Source: Elusimicrobiota bacterium
GTDB lineage: Bacteria > Elusimicrobiota > Elusimicrobia > UBA1565 > UBA9628
Direction: 5' to 3'
Length of the DNA stretch: 64,000 bases
Assembly (NCBI GenBank): GCA_016218545.1
Contig: JACRDQ010000018.1
Location: forward strand, 124,001 to 188,000
The notes under the pieces were generated by a model. That model saw only the letters and a list, made by a program, of their open reading frames with translations. It was not told the DNA's origin and made no database searches. This document shows, in pieces, positions 1 to 7,242 of the stretch (its first letter is position 1; each line of letters begins with the position of its first letter). A program made the translations under genes and the position numbers.

Positions 1-673
1 GGGCCGGCCCGAGGCCGCAGACCCCGCCGAGCCCGTCCGGCTCGCCTCCACCCTGGCCGAGATGGGACTGCGCTACGCGGTCATCACGATGGTGTGCCGC
101 GACGACCTCCCCGACCAGGGAGCCGGGCACGTGGCCGCCTGCCTGGCCGCGGTCAAGGCCGCCTGCCCGCGCATGGCGGTCGAGGCCCTGGTCGGAGACT
201 TCGGGGGGGACCGAAGGGCGCTCAGGACGGTGCTCTCCGCCGGGCCGGACGTGCTCTCCCACAACGTCGAGACCGTGGAGCGCCTGAGCCTCCAGGCCCG
301 GGACCGCAGGTCCGGCTACCGGCGCTCGCTCGAGCTGCTGGCCGCGAGCCGAGAGCTCGCCCCGAGGGTGCCGACGAAGTCCTCGCTCATGCTCGGGCTG
401 GGAGAGACCGCCTCCGAGGTCGCGGCGTGCCTCGCGGACCTGCGGAGCGCCGGCGTCACGCTCCTGACGGTCGGCCAGTATCTCAGGCCCACGGATTCGG
501 CCCGGCACCTGCCGGTCCTGGAGTACGTCCCTCCGGAGCGCTTCGAGTTCCTCAAGGCCGAAGCGCTCGGGATGGGGTTCGTCCGCGTCGCCGCCGGACC
601 CTTCGTGCGCAGCTCGTACAGGGCCGACGAGCTCAGCGGGGCCTTGGAGGGGCGCCGGGAGGACCGGCGCTGA
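1..673 (+). CDS. lipA: Lipoyl synthase, C-terminal 223 residues (5' truncated by window)
   Basis: Radical-SAM enzyme that inserts two sulfurs into protein-bound octanoate to make lipoyl groups. The reading frame is open from base 2, so the first in-frame ATG (base 62) is internal. Family motifs seen in order: CRDDLPD, HNVETV, KSSLMLGLGE, GQYLRPT, and a C-terminal RSSY whose serine ligates the auxiliary iron-sulfur cluster in this family. The cysteine motifs of both clusters lie upstream of the window and cannot be checked. The stretch that is usually TSVDRDDLPDGGA reads TMVCRDDLPDQGA, a mild divergence. It lies 7 nt before an E2-like acyltransferase that carries a lipoyl domain, so it probably serves that complex. 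Identification is firm; only the N-terminus is missing. Confidence 0.93.
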   Translation, partial: GRPEAADPAEPVRLASTLAEMGLRYAVITMVCRDDLPDQGAGHVAACLAAVKAACPRMAVEALVGDFGGDRRALRTVLSAGPDVLSHNVETVERLSLQARDRRSGYRRSLELLAASRELAPRVPTKSSLMLGLGETASEVAACLADLRSAGVTLLTVGQYLRPTDSARHLPVLEYVPPERFEFLKAEALGMGFVRVAAGPFVRSSYRADELSGALEGRREDRR

Positions 674-680
674 GGAGACC

Positions 681-1742
681 ATGCTCTACGAATTCAGGAT
701 GACGGACACGGGCGAGGAAGAAGCCGAGGTGGTCGGCTGGGACGTGAGGGAGGGAGAGCGGGTCGCGCCCGACCAGGTCGTCTGCCGGGTCCTGGCCGGC
801 AAGGTCGAGCACGGGATCCGCTGCCCCCAGGCGGGCGTGCTCCTCAAGCAGGTGGCGCGCGTCGGAGACTCCGTGCGCCTGTCCCAGCTCATGGCCATCG
901 TGAGGCCCGAGCCCGTCCAGGCGCAGGCCGCGACGCCTGCGCCGGACCAGGCTCCCGCGGCCCAGGCCCTGCCTCCCCTGCCCGTGCTCAAGAAGCCGGA
1001 GCCTCCGGTCCCTCCCGCCCCGCCCGTCATCCGGCCGGAGCCCGCCTCCGCCTCGGCTGAGAGGATCCCCTTCGTCGGCCCCAGGCTGCGCTCGGCGCAG
1101 GGGGCGGGAGCCTCCTGGGCCGCCATCCCGCACGGCTACGGCCAGCACGAGGCGGATGCCACGGCCCTGCGCAACCTCGTCAAGGAGCTCTCGGCCGAGG
1201 CCCTAAGGAGGGGCTGCGAACTCACGGAGACCGCATTCGTCCTGCGCGCGCTCGCCAAGGCCCTGCACGAGCACCCCGAGTTCAACGCCCACGCGGACGC
1301 GGACGGCAGGGGCATGGTCCTCAAGCGCTCCTGCGACCTCGGGGTGGCCATGACCGTCGGGCACACCATCATAGTGCCGGTGGTGCGCGAGGTCCACAAG
1401 AAGGACCTCTGGACCGTGGCGCTCGAGCTCGGCCGCCTGCCGGCCCGGGCCCGCGACCACAGCATCCCCGAAGCCGAGCTCCGCGGCGCGAGCTTCACCG
1501 CGACCTTCGTGGGGAACGCCGCCTCGAGCCTCGTGCTTCCCGTGATCCACGCTCCCGAGACCGCGGCCCTCGGCGTCACCCGCCCGACCGAGCGCGCGGT
1601 CGTCATCGGCGGCGGCATCCACGCCCGCTGGAGGATGAGCCTGGGCCTCAGCTACGACCGGCGCTGTCACGACCCGGCCCGGGCCGCGGCCTTCCTGAGC
1701 GGCCTGGCGCGGCGCCTCGAGGCCCCAAGGAGCCTGGCATGA
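681..1742 (+). CDS. 2-oxoacid dehydrogenase E2-like acyltransferase with altered active site
   Basis: 353 residues. Residues 1-78 form a lipoyl domain with the candidate lipoyl-lysine at K41 (LAGKVEHG). A Pro/Ala-rich linker follows (about 80-130), and then a catalytic-type acyltransferase domain (about 140-353). I cannot find the peripheral subunit-binding domain that normally recruits E1 or E3. The catalytic DHRxxDG motif of E2 enzymes reads DRRCHDP at residues 326-332, so the active-site histidine is arginine and the glycine is proline. The surrounding context (SLGLSY before, ARAAAFLSGLARRLE after) aligns well, so this is substitution rather than misreading. The gene lies between lipA and lpd and overlaps lpd by ATGA. 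It may be a non-catalytic lipoyl carrier or scaffold, or an enzyme with changed chemistry. The partner E1 genes would lie upstream of the window. Confidence 0.82.
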   Translation: MLYEFRMTDTGEEEAEVVGWDVREGERVAPDQVVCRVLAGKVEHGIRCPQAGVLLKQVARVGDSVRLSQLMAIVRPEPVQAQAATPAPDQAPAAQALPPLPVLKKPEPPVPPAPPVIRPEPASASAERIPFVGPRLRSAQGAGASWAAIPHGYGQHEADATALRNLVKELSAEALRRGCELTETAFVLRALAKALHEHPEFNAHADADGRGMVLKRSCDLGVAMTVGHTIIVPVVREVHKKDLWTVALELGRLPARARDHSIPEAELRGASFTATFVGNAASSLVLPVIHAPETAALGVTRPTERAVVIGGGIHARWRMSLGLSYDRRCHDPARAAAFLSGLARRLEAPRSLA

Positions 1743-3163
1743 ATCTCACCACCGACGTCCTCGTCATCGGAGCCGGGCCGGCCGGCTATGTCGGAGCCAT
1801 CAAGCTCGGCAAGCTGGGCAAGAAGGTCGTGCTCGTGGAAGGCGACAAGCTCGGGGGAGAATGCCTCAACTACGGCTGCATCCCCTCCAAGGCCCTTATC
1901 AACGCGGGCTGGCTCTATCACCGGGCCGCCAAAGGCCTCCAGCCCGGAGTGGACGGCGGGTCCGTCACGAGCGACCTGGGGCGCCTACAGGCCTGGAAGT
2001 CCGGCCTGCTCGGGGCCATGGCCAAGAACATCGGCTCGCTCGCCAAGGCCAACGGCGTCGAGGCGCTCTCGGGCAAGGCCTCCTTCACCGGCCCCAACGA
2101 GGCCCGCGTGGTCTCCGCCTCCGGAGAGTCGACCGTGCGCTTCACGAACGCCCTGATCGCCACCGGCACCAGGCCGGCCTCCCTGCCGTGCCTGCCTTTC
2201 GACGGCGCCTGGTGCCTGACCAACCGCGAGGCCCTGGAGCTTGCGGCCCCGCCCCCGACCCTCCTGGTCGTCGGAGCGGGCGCCATCGGCCTGGAGCTCG
2301 GCACGTTCTACGCCAAGCTCGGCTCCAAGGTCACGGTGGTCGAGTTCATGCCCCAGATCCTCCCGGGCATGGAGGCCGACGCGGCCGGCGTCATCGCCCG
2401 GAACCTCGCCCGCCTCGGCGTCGAGGTCTTGGTCGGGTCCAAAGCCAAGTCGGTCCTGGCCGCTGCCGGGCCTGGAACGGCCCGGCGGGTCCTCGTGGAG
2501 ACGCCGGAGGGTGAGAAGACCGTCGAAGCCCACCAGGCCATCGTGAGCGTGGGCAGGGTCCCGGTCACCGAAGGGCTGGGCTTGGAAGCCGCGGGCGTCA
2601 AGACCGACGCCAAGGGCCACATCGCGGTGGACGCGACCCTGGCCACGAGCTGCCGCCACATCTACGCCGCGGGCGACGTGGCCCGTCCCCCGTACCTGGC
2701 GCACAAGGCCTCGGCCGAGGCGCTGGCCGCGGCCTACGCCATCGCCGGAGCCTCAGCCCCGGACCTCGGCCTCATCCCCATGGCCGTGTTCACGGACCCG
2801 GAGGCCGCCTCGGTCGGCGAGTCCGAGGCCGCGGCCAAGTCCCGCGGAGCCGAGGTCCTGACGGGGAAGTTCCCGTTCTCGGCCAGCGGCCGGGCTCAGA
2901 CCATGCGCGAGACCGACGGGTTCGTGAAGGTCGTGGCGGACAAGGCGACCCACAAGCTCCTCGGAGCGTCCATGGTGGGGCCGCACGCCTGCGAGCTCAT
3001 CAGCGAGGCTTGCCTGGGACTGAGGCTCGGGGCCAGGCTCGAGGACGTGGCCCACACCATGCACCCGCACCCGACCCTGCCCGAGGCCTTCATGGAAGCC
3101 TGCGAGGCAGCGCTGGGGCAGGCCATCCATCTCCTGCCGCCCAGGACCGCCAAGCCAGGCTAG
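1739..3163 (+). CDS. lpdA: Dihydrolipoamide dehydrogenase (E3)
   Basis: 474 residues, full family length. FAD- and NAD-dependent disulfide oxidoreductase that reoxidises dihydrolipoyl groups. Visible parts: N-terminal FAD-binding VIGAGPAGY; redox-active disulfide in GECLNYGCIPSK (C42/C47); NAD-binding VVGAGAIGLELG; second FAD motif IYAAGDVA; C-terminal catalytic His-Glu pair in HPHPTLPEAF. The ATG overlaps the stop of the E2-like gene (ATGA), so translation is probably coupled. Unlike its E2 neighbour, all catalytic residues are present. Its TAG stop is the first three bases of the palindromic element that follows, within a CTAG tetranucleotide. Confidence 0.95.
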   Translation: MNLTTDVLVIGAGPAGYVGAIKLGKLGKKVVLVEGDKLGGECLNYGCIPSKALINAGWLYHRAAKGLQPGVDGGSVTSDLGRLQAWKSGLLGAMAKNIGSLAKANGVEALSGKASFTGPNEARVVSASGESTVRFTNALIATGTRPASLPCLPFDGAWCLTNREALELAAPPPTLLVVGAGAIGLELGTFYAKLGSKVTVVEFMPQILPGMEADAAGVIARNLARLGVEVLVGSKAKSVLAAAGPGTARRVLVETPEGEKTVEAHQAIVSVGRVPVTEGLGLEAAGVKTDAKGHIAVDATLATSCRHIYAAGDVARPPYLAHKASAEALAAAYAIAGASAPDLGLIPMAVFTDPEAASVGESEAAAKSRGAEVLTGKFPFSASGRAQTMRETDGFVKVVADKATHKLLGASMVGPHACELISEACLGLRLGARLEDVAHTMHPHPTLPEAFMEACEAALGQAIHLLPPRTAKPG

Positions 3164-3473
3164 TGTAGTGTCCCATCATTCTCTTGCCCTTCGGAAGCCC
3201 GAGCCTGAGACGATTTCCAGGCGCGACGAGCGAGGATAGCCGTAGCTATCCGAACGAGGAGCAACAAGGAAATCGGCCAGGCTCGGGCTTCCCTTACGCC
3301 CATAGTTTCGCTGCTTTTAGCAGCGAAACTTCTTAAGGGATGGGCCGTTCGCTTTTGACTTATGGCCTTGTTGCTCGTCGCTCACATACCTACAGGTATG
3401 CTCGCTCCTCGCGCCTAGCCATGAGTCAAAAGCGAACGGCCGAAGGGCAAGAGAATGATGGGACACTACACTA
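3161..3473. mobile_element. MITE-like nested-palindrome element with perfect 34-bp terminal inverted repeats
   Basis: Bases 3161-3194 and 3440-3473 are perfect inverted repeats, and CTAG occurs at both outer boundaries (3160-3163, 3471-3474), as expected of a 4-bp target duplication. Inside are three stem-loops. Stem 1 pairs 3193-3207 with 3278-3292 and 3211-3218 with 3268-3275. Stem 2 is a perfect 10-bp stem, 3304-3313 with 3321-3330. Stem 3 pairs 3343-3366 with 3418-3441 (24 bp, one G-T). Stems 1 and 3 enclose two related units in opposite orientation, each tipped by a 6-bp hairpin (3235-3250 and 3385-3400). I see no ORF, so any movement would depend on a transposase elsewhere. It lies exactly between convergent lpdA and an enoyl-CoA hydratase gene and supplies both stop codons. 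It could also act as a bidirectional terminator or structured RNA. Confidence 0.85.
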
Positions 3474-4259
3474 GTCGAAGACCGGCGGACGCTTCTCGAG
3501 GATGGCGGCCACGCCTTCCTGGTGGTTCTTGGCGGAGACCAGGATGTCCTGGAGCCCGGCCTCGTAGTCGAGCTCCTCTTCCAAGGAGCGGCCGGAACAC
3601 AGGTTCATGGCCTTCTTCGTGAGTCCCGCGCACCGGCCCGGGCCTTCGAGCAAGACCCGCACGAGCTCGAAGGTCGACGACTCGAGGCGATAGGCCGGGA
3701 CGACCTGGTTGACCAGGCCCAGGGACAGGGCCTCCTGGCTGTGCACGGGCCTTCCTGTCCAGGCGAGCTCCAGGGCCCGCGAGAGCCCGACCTGCCGCGC
3801 CAGGAGCCCCGTGATGCCGCAGGGCAGGAGCCCGACCGCGGAGCATGAGCACACGAAGGTCGCGTCCTCGGAGGCGACCTTGAGGTCGCAGGCCAGCGCG
3901 AGGCTGGCGCCGACGCCCGCGGCAGGCCCGTTGACGGAAGCGACCACGGGCTTCTCCATGCCGCGGATGAGGAGGATGAGCGGGTAGAGGAGCTCGCGGA
4001 GCTCCTCGGCGTAGGCGTGGGGGGACTCCTTGAGGAGGGCTTCGAGCTCGGGGATGTCGGCTCCGCACGAGAAGCTCCGCCCGGAGCCGGTCAGGACCAC
4101 GCAGCGCACTTGAGCCGAGTCCCGCGCCTCCTGGAAGCAGTCCCGGAGGGCGGCGATGAGCTCGGCGTCCAGGGGGTTGGAGAGCTTGGGCCTGTTGAGG
4201 GTGAGCGTCATGACCCCCGCGACCTGGGCCTGGAGCAGGGAGCCGGGGAGGGCGGCCAT
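3471..4259 (-). CDS. Enoyl-CoA hydratase/isomerase family protein (distal gene)
   Basis: 262 residues, normal for the crotonase fold. Oxyanion-hole segments are visible as SCGADI and NGPAAGVGASLALACDL. The region around the two catalytic glutamates of hydratases reads VGLLPCGITGLLARQVG followed by ALELAWTG. The second Glu is present but the position of the first is not Glu, so simple hydratase chemistry is doubtful and an isomerase or other crotonase reaction is possible. It is the second gene of a two-gene minus-strand unit, 1 nt after its paralogue. The TAG stop lies in the terminal repeat of the adjoining palindromic element. The substrate cannot be inferred. Confidence 0.87.
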   Translation of the reverse strand: MAALPGSLLQAQVAGVMTLTLNRPKLSNPLDAELIAALRDCFQEARDSAQVRCVVLTGSGRSFSCGADIPELEALLKESPHAYAEELRELLYPLILLIRGMEKPVVASVNGPAAGVGASLALACDLKVASEDATFVCSCSAVGLLPCGITGLLARQVGLSRALELAWTGRPVHSQEALSLGLVNQVVPAYRLESSTFELVRVLLEGPGRCAGLTKKAMNLCSGRSLEEELDYEAGLQDILVSAKNHQEGVAAILEKRPPVFD

Positions 4260-4260
4260 G

Positions 4261-5055
4261 CTACTTGCCCTCGAAGGAGGGCTTCCGGCCGTCCCGGAGG
4301 GCCTTCATGCCTTCCTTCTGGTCCATGGTCGAGAAGAGGTCGCCGAAGAGCCTGCGCTCGAAATGCAGGCCGTTCTCCAGGTCCACCTCCTCGGCCTCGA
4401 GCACGGACTCCTTGGCGGCCTTGACGGCCAGCGGGGCCTTGGTCGCGATGGTCCGGGCCGCGTCCAAAGTGCGGCGGAGCAGGAGCTCGTCGGGCCAGAC
4501 ATGGCAGACCAGTCCCGCCTCCATGGCCTCCAAGCCGTTGAGCCTCCTGCCGGTCAGGATGAGGTCGAGGGCCCGGTGCCTGCCCAGGGCCCGCGCGAGC
4601 CTCTGGCCTCCGCCCGCGCCCGGAGACACGCCCAGGTCGAGCTGGTCGAACCCGAAAAGGGCGCTCTCTCCGGCGGTCACGAGGTCGCACGCCAACGCGA
4701 GCTCGAAGCCCGGGCCGAAGGCAGGTCCGCTCACGGCCGCAAGCAGCGGCTTGGAGAGCCTGCCGATGCGGTCCCAGCAAGCCAGGTAGGAGTCGCGACC
4801 CGGGTCGAGGACCGGGGTGGCCTCGAGCTCGGACGTCTCCCAGCCCGCGCAGAAGGCCGTCGGAGCTCCGGCGAGGACCACGCAGCGGACCGCGGGGTCG
4901 TTCTCGAGGAGTCCCAGCCCCGCGGCCAGGGACTCCATGAGGGAGCGCGAGAGGATATTGCCGGGCTCGCGGCCGCGGAACGTCACGGTCGCGACCGCGC
5001 CGTCCTTGGCGACGCTCACGGAGCCTGCCCCTGGATCCATCATGTCGGGGTCCAA
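4261..5055 (-). CDS. Enoyl-CoA hydratase/isomerase family protein (proximal gene)
   Basis: 264 residues with a crotonase fold. Seen: oxyanion-hole residues in FCAGWETSEL and SGPAFGPGFELALACDL, then SPGAGGGQRLARALG, which closely matches the hydratase signature. The first catalytic Glu position reads Gln (FDQLDLG) and the second reads Asp (ALDLILTG), so activity may differ from classical enoyl-CoA hydratase. It is followed after 1 nt by a second crotonase gene; paired crotonases of this kind occur in CoA-thioester degradation pathways. An alternative start three codons in (MMDPG) is possible. No acyl-CoA dehydrogenase or thiolase is present in the window to define a pathway. Confidence 0.87.
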   Translation of the reverse strand: MDPDMMDPGAGSVSVAKDGAVATVTFRGREPGNILSRSLMESLAAGLGLLENDPAVRCVVLAGAPTAFCAGWETSELEATPVLDPGRDSYLACWDRIGRLSKPLLAAVSGPAFGPGFELALACDLVTAGESALFGFDQLDLGVSPGAGGGQRLARALGRHRALDLILTGRRLNGLEAMEAGLVCHVWPDELLLRRTLDAARTIATKAPLAVKAAKESVLEAEEVDLENGLHFERRLFGDLFSTMDQKEGMKALRDGRKPSFEGK

Positions 5056-5079
5056 GATAACATTAGGCCTTTGGACCTG

Positions 5080-5850
5080 TCAATTTCCGCGCTTGGGCGC
5101 GTCCTCGCCGGAGCCCGGGCACGCGGGAAGGCTCCAACGCGGCCGCGGCGGCTCGTGGTGGGCGGTCCGGAGGATGAGGGACACGAACTCAAGCCCGCCG
5201 CAAGGGCCTTCCCGGGAGGTCCGGGCGGCCGTGCCGTCGGGGTTCCGGCAATAGCAGAGCCCGACCGCGGCGCGGGAATCCTCGCAGGACGGCAGGGCTG
5301 CGAGGTCCCACCCGGGCATGGGGCGCAGGGCGACGCACTCCTTGGACCAGTTGTACCGCACGACCTCGGGGAGCTTGCCCGCCTCGCCGCCGGACCCGCG
5401 GCAGAAGCACAGGGCCTGGGGCTTGCCGGCCTCGGACTCGAGGGCCGCGCAATCCAAGAACTCCTCGGCGCCGCGGCCGGGGGGGACCGACGCCGCCCCG
5501 CAGCCCCAGACGCGGCGCAGGGAGACGCCGGAAGGCTTGCCGGCCTTGGCCGTCGTCCTGCAGGAGCAGCGCTGCCGCAGCACCTGCGAGGCGTCTTCGC
5601 AGTTGAACCAGACCGTCTCGTCCTTGCTCCTGGACCCGCCGCAGCCCGGCCCCGGGTCGTAGCGCACGTCCACGTACGGCGGGATGAGCCGGCCGGTCGG
5701 CTTGGTGCAGAAGCACTGGTCCCAGGACAGGGAGAACGACCCGGAGTCCTTCGGCGCCGAGGAGACGGAGGCCGGAGGCTCGTCGCCGGCGGCCTTCCGG
5801 GGACCGACTGCCAGCACGAGAGCAGCCGCGAGGAGGAACCGCGGGGTCAC
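5080..5850 (-). CDS. Secreted Cys-rich repeat protein of unknown function
   Basis: 256 residues from a GTG start whose first bases overlap the previous stop (GTGA). Residues 1-21 form a signal peptide (FLLAAALVLAVG core). The mature part is rich in cysteine and contains at least three related units of about 55 residues, each bounded by a C-x-C pair (CFC, CSC, CFC, CYC) with an internal Trp or Tyr segment and two further cysteines. This suggests small disulfide-bonded domains in the periplasm or on the surface. No database family is recognised. It follows a YfiM-like gene with translational coupling, which suggests a joint envelope role. The longer upstream frame has no signal peptide and overlaps the YfiM-like gene, so the GTG start is preferred. 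Confidence 0.7.
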   Translation of the reverse strand: MTPRFLLAAALVLAVGPRKAAGDEPPASVSSAPKDSGSFSLSWDQCFCTKPTGRLIPPYVDVRYDPGPGCGGSRSKDETVWFNCEDASQVLRQRCSCRTTAKAGKPSGVSLRRVWGCGAASVPPGRGAEEFLDCAALESEAGKPQALCFCRGSGGEAGKLPEVVRYNWSKECVALRPMPGWDLAALPSCEDSRAAVGLCYCRNPDGTAARTSREGPCGGLEFVSLILRTAHHEPPRPRWSLPACPGSGEDAPKRGN

Positions 5851-6263
5851 GGCCCGGCTCCGCCGCCGGACCGCGCCGCGGCCCGGGCGGGACGCTCCGC
5901 CTCTGAAGAAGGCTTGCTCCAGGGCCAGTCGAAGCGCACGGTGAACTGGAAGAGGGCCTGCCCGCCGATGCCGATCCCGTCGGCCATCAGATCGCTGCCG
6001 GAGGCGTCGCCGTCGATGACGAACTCCTTGAGGAGGCCCGCTCCGACCACGGCGAGGGAGGCCCCCAGCACGGCCCGGGGCTTGGACCAGCCGGCCCAGC
6101 GCAGGAGCTCGGTCCCGGCCAGGCTCCCGGCGAAAGCCGCGGTCAGGTGGAGGTTGGTGTCGTGCCTGCCCCAGGCCAGGCGCGTGTCCGAGAGCGCCCA
6201 GGCCCGCGGGACAAGACCGAGGACCAGGCACAGCGGCAGGGCAACGGCGGCAGGGCGTCTCAC
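5847..6263 (-). CDS. YfiM/DUF2279-like small envelope protein
   Basis: 138 residues from GTG. It starts with a signal peptide (AAVALPLCLVLGLVPRAWA), followed by hydrophobic stretches. The mature part resembles the YfiM/VanZ-like periplasmic family: a conserved His near HLTAAFAGSLAG, then KEFVIDGDASGSDLMADGIG with the Lys-Glu and Asp pattern of that family. The C-terminus is Ala/Arg-rich. A longer form from ATG at 6293 is possible, but a TATAAT box at 6282-6287 lies inside that extension, and the GTG places the signal peptide at the N-terminus. It is transcribed divergently from the M28 peptidase and coupled to the Cys-rich gene. The biochemical function of the family is unknown. Confidence 0.66.
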   Translation of the reverse strand: MRRPAAVALPLCLVLGLVPRAWALSDTRLAWGRHDTNLHLTAAFAGSLAGTELLRWAGWSKPRAVLGASLAVVGAGLLKEFVIDGDASGSDLMADGIGIGGQALFQFTVRFDWPWSKPSSEAERPARAAARSGGGAGP

Positions 6264-6281
6264 GATGTCTCTCGCCGGGGT

Positions 6282-6356
6282 ATTATAGCCCATCCGGACC
6301 GAGCATCGGAGCCGAGGAAGGGCGGCGTTGCAGGAGCGGGCGAGGAAAGATAGAAT
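6282..6356. promoter_or_regulatory. Divergent promoters for the YfiM-like and M28 genes
   Basis: On the minus strand a perfect TATAAT (6287-6282) lies 18 nt before the GTG at 6263, with a weak GAGAG between. On the plus strand TAGAAT (6351-6356) lies only 6 nt before the ATG at 6363, so that mRNA would be leaderless or nearly so. No clear -35 element is visible for either. Confidence 0.5.
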
Positions 6357-6362
6357 CGACGC

Positions 6363-7229
6363 ATGGAACCCGACCTTCAGCTCGCCGAACGGCTGGAACG
6401 CCACGTGCGCGTGCTCTCGCACGTCATCGGCGAGCGCAGCCTGGGCGAGTACGGGAACCTCGTCAAGGCCAAGGACTACGTCTTCTCCGAGTTCCGCTCC
6501 TACGGCTACGAGCCCTCGGTCCAGGAGTACCGCGCCTACGGCCGGACCTTCCAGAACCTGACCGCGGAGAAGCCCGGCCGGACCCCGGAGGTCGTGCTCG
6601 TGGGCGCGCACTACGACTCGGTCGCGGGCACGCCCGGGGCCGACGACAACGCCAGCGGCGTGGCCGCGCTCCTCGAGCTGGCCCGGGCCTTCGCCGGAAC
6701 GCCCCGCGAGCGGACCCTGCGCTTTGCGGCCTTCTCCACGGAGGAGCCTCCCTTCTTCCGCACCTCGGACATGGGCTCGGCGCAGTACGCCAAGCTCTGC
6801 CGCAAGCGCAAGGACAACATCAAGGCCATGGTCTGCCTGGAGGCCATCGGCTTCTACAGCGACCTCAAGGGCTCGCAGACCTATCCCCCGCTCGTCCACC
6901 TCTTCTACCCCGAGGCCGGGAACTTCGCGGCGGTCGTGGGGGACCTCCTCTCCGGCCCCCTGGTGCGCCGGGTCGCGGAGGGCATCAGCGGGGGCTCGAG
7001 CATGCCCGTGCAGAAGGCCGCCCTGCCTCGCCTGGTGCCGGGCATCGACTTCTCGGACCACGCCAACTTCTGGAAGGAAGGCTATCCCGCCGTCATGGTG
7101 ACGGACACGGCCTTCTACCGCAACAAGAACTACCACACCGCCGAGGACACCTACGAGAAGCTCGACTACGTCCGCATGGCGGAGCTGACCCGGGGACTGG
7201 CCGCCTCCCTCAGCGCGCTCGCCGGCTAG
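6363..7229 (+). CDS. M28-family zinc aminopeptidase
   Basis: 288 residues. Co-catalytic zinc metallopeptidase fold. Ligands and catalytic residues are visible in family order: GAHYDS (His83), GADDNASG (bridging Asp95), STEE (catalytic Glu and ligand Glu, about 128-131), CLEAIG, and the C-terminal ligand His in [16 protein letters not shown]. The N-terminal helix [14 protein letters not shown] is typical of M28 enzymes. There is no signal peptide, so it is predicted cytoplasmic, whereas many M28 enzymes are secreted. Preceded by a -10-like box 6 nt upstream. The large kinase-like gene starts 13 nt downstream and is probably co-transcribed. Confidence 0.9.
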   Translation: MEPDLQLAERLERHVRVLSHVIGERSLGEYGNLVKAKDYVFSEFRSYGYEPSVQEYRAYGRTFQNLTAEKPGRTPEVVLVGAHYDSVAGTPGADDNASGVAALLELARAFAGTPRERTLRFAAFSTEEPPFFRTSDMGSAQYAKLCRKRKDNIKAMVCLEAIGFYSDLKGSQTYPPLVHLFYPEAGNFAAVVGDLLSGPLVRRVAEGISGGSSMPVQKAALPRLVPGIDFSDHANFWKEGYPAVMVTDTAFYRNKNYHTAEDTYEKLDYVRMAELTRGLAASLSALAG

Positions 7230-7242
7230 CCTGCGACCTCCC

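Noticed and set aside
62..64. ATG at base 62 as the start of lipoyl synthase
   Set aside because: The frame is open upstream and still matches the family, so this Met is internal and the gene is cut by the window edge.
4156..6288. A 710-codon plus-strand open frame opposite the crotonase and Cys-rich genes
   Set aside because: Antisense shadow; the minus strand carries recognisable domains throughout.
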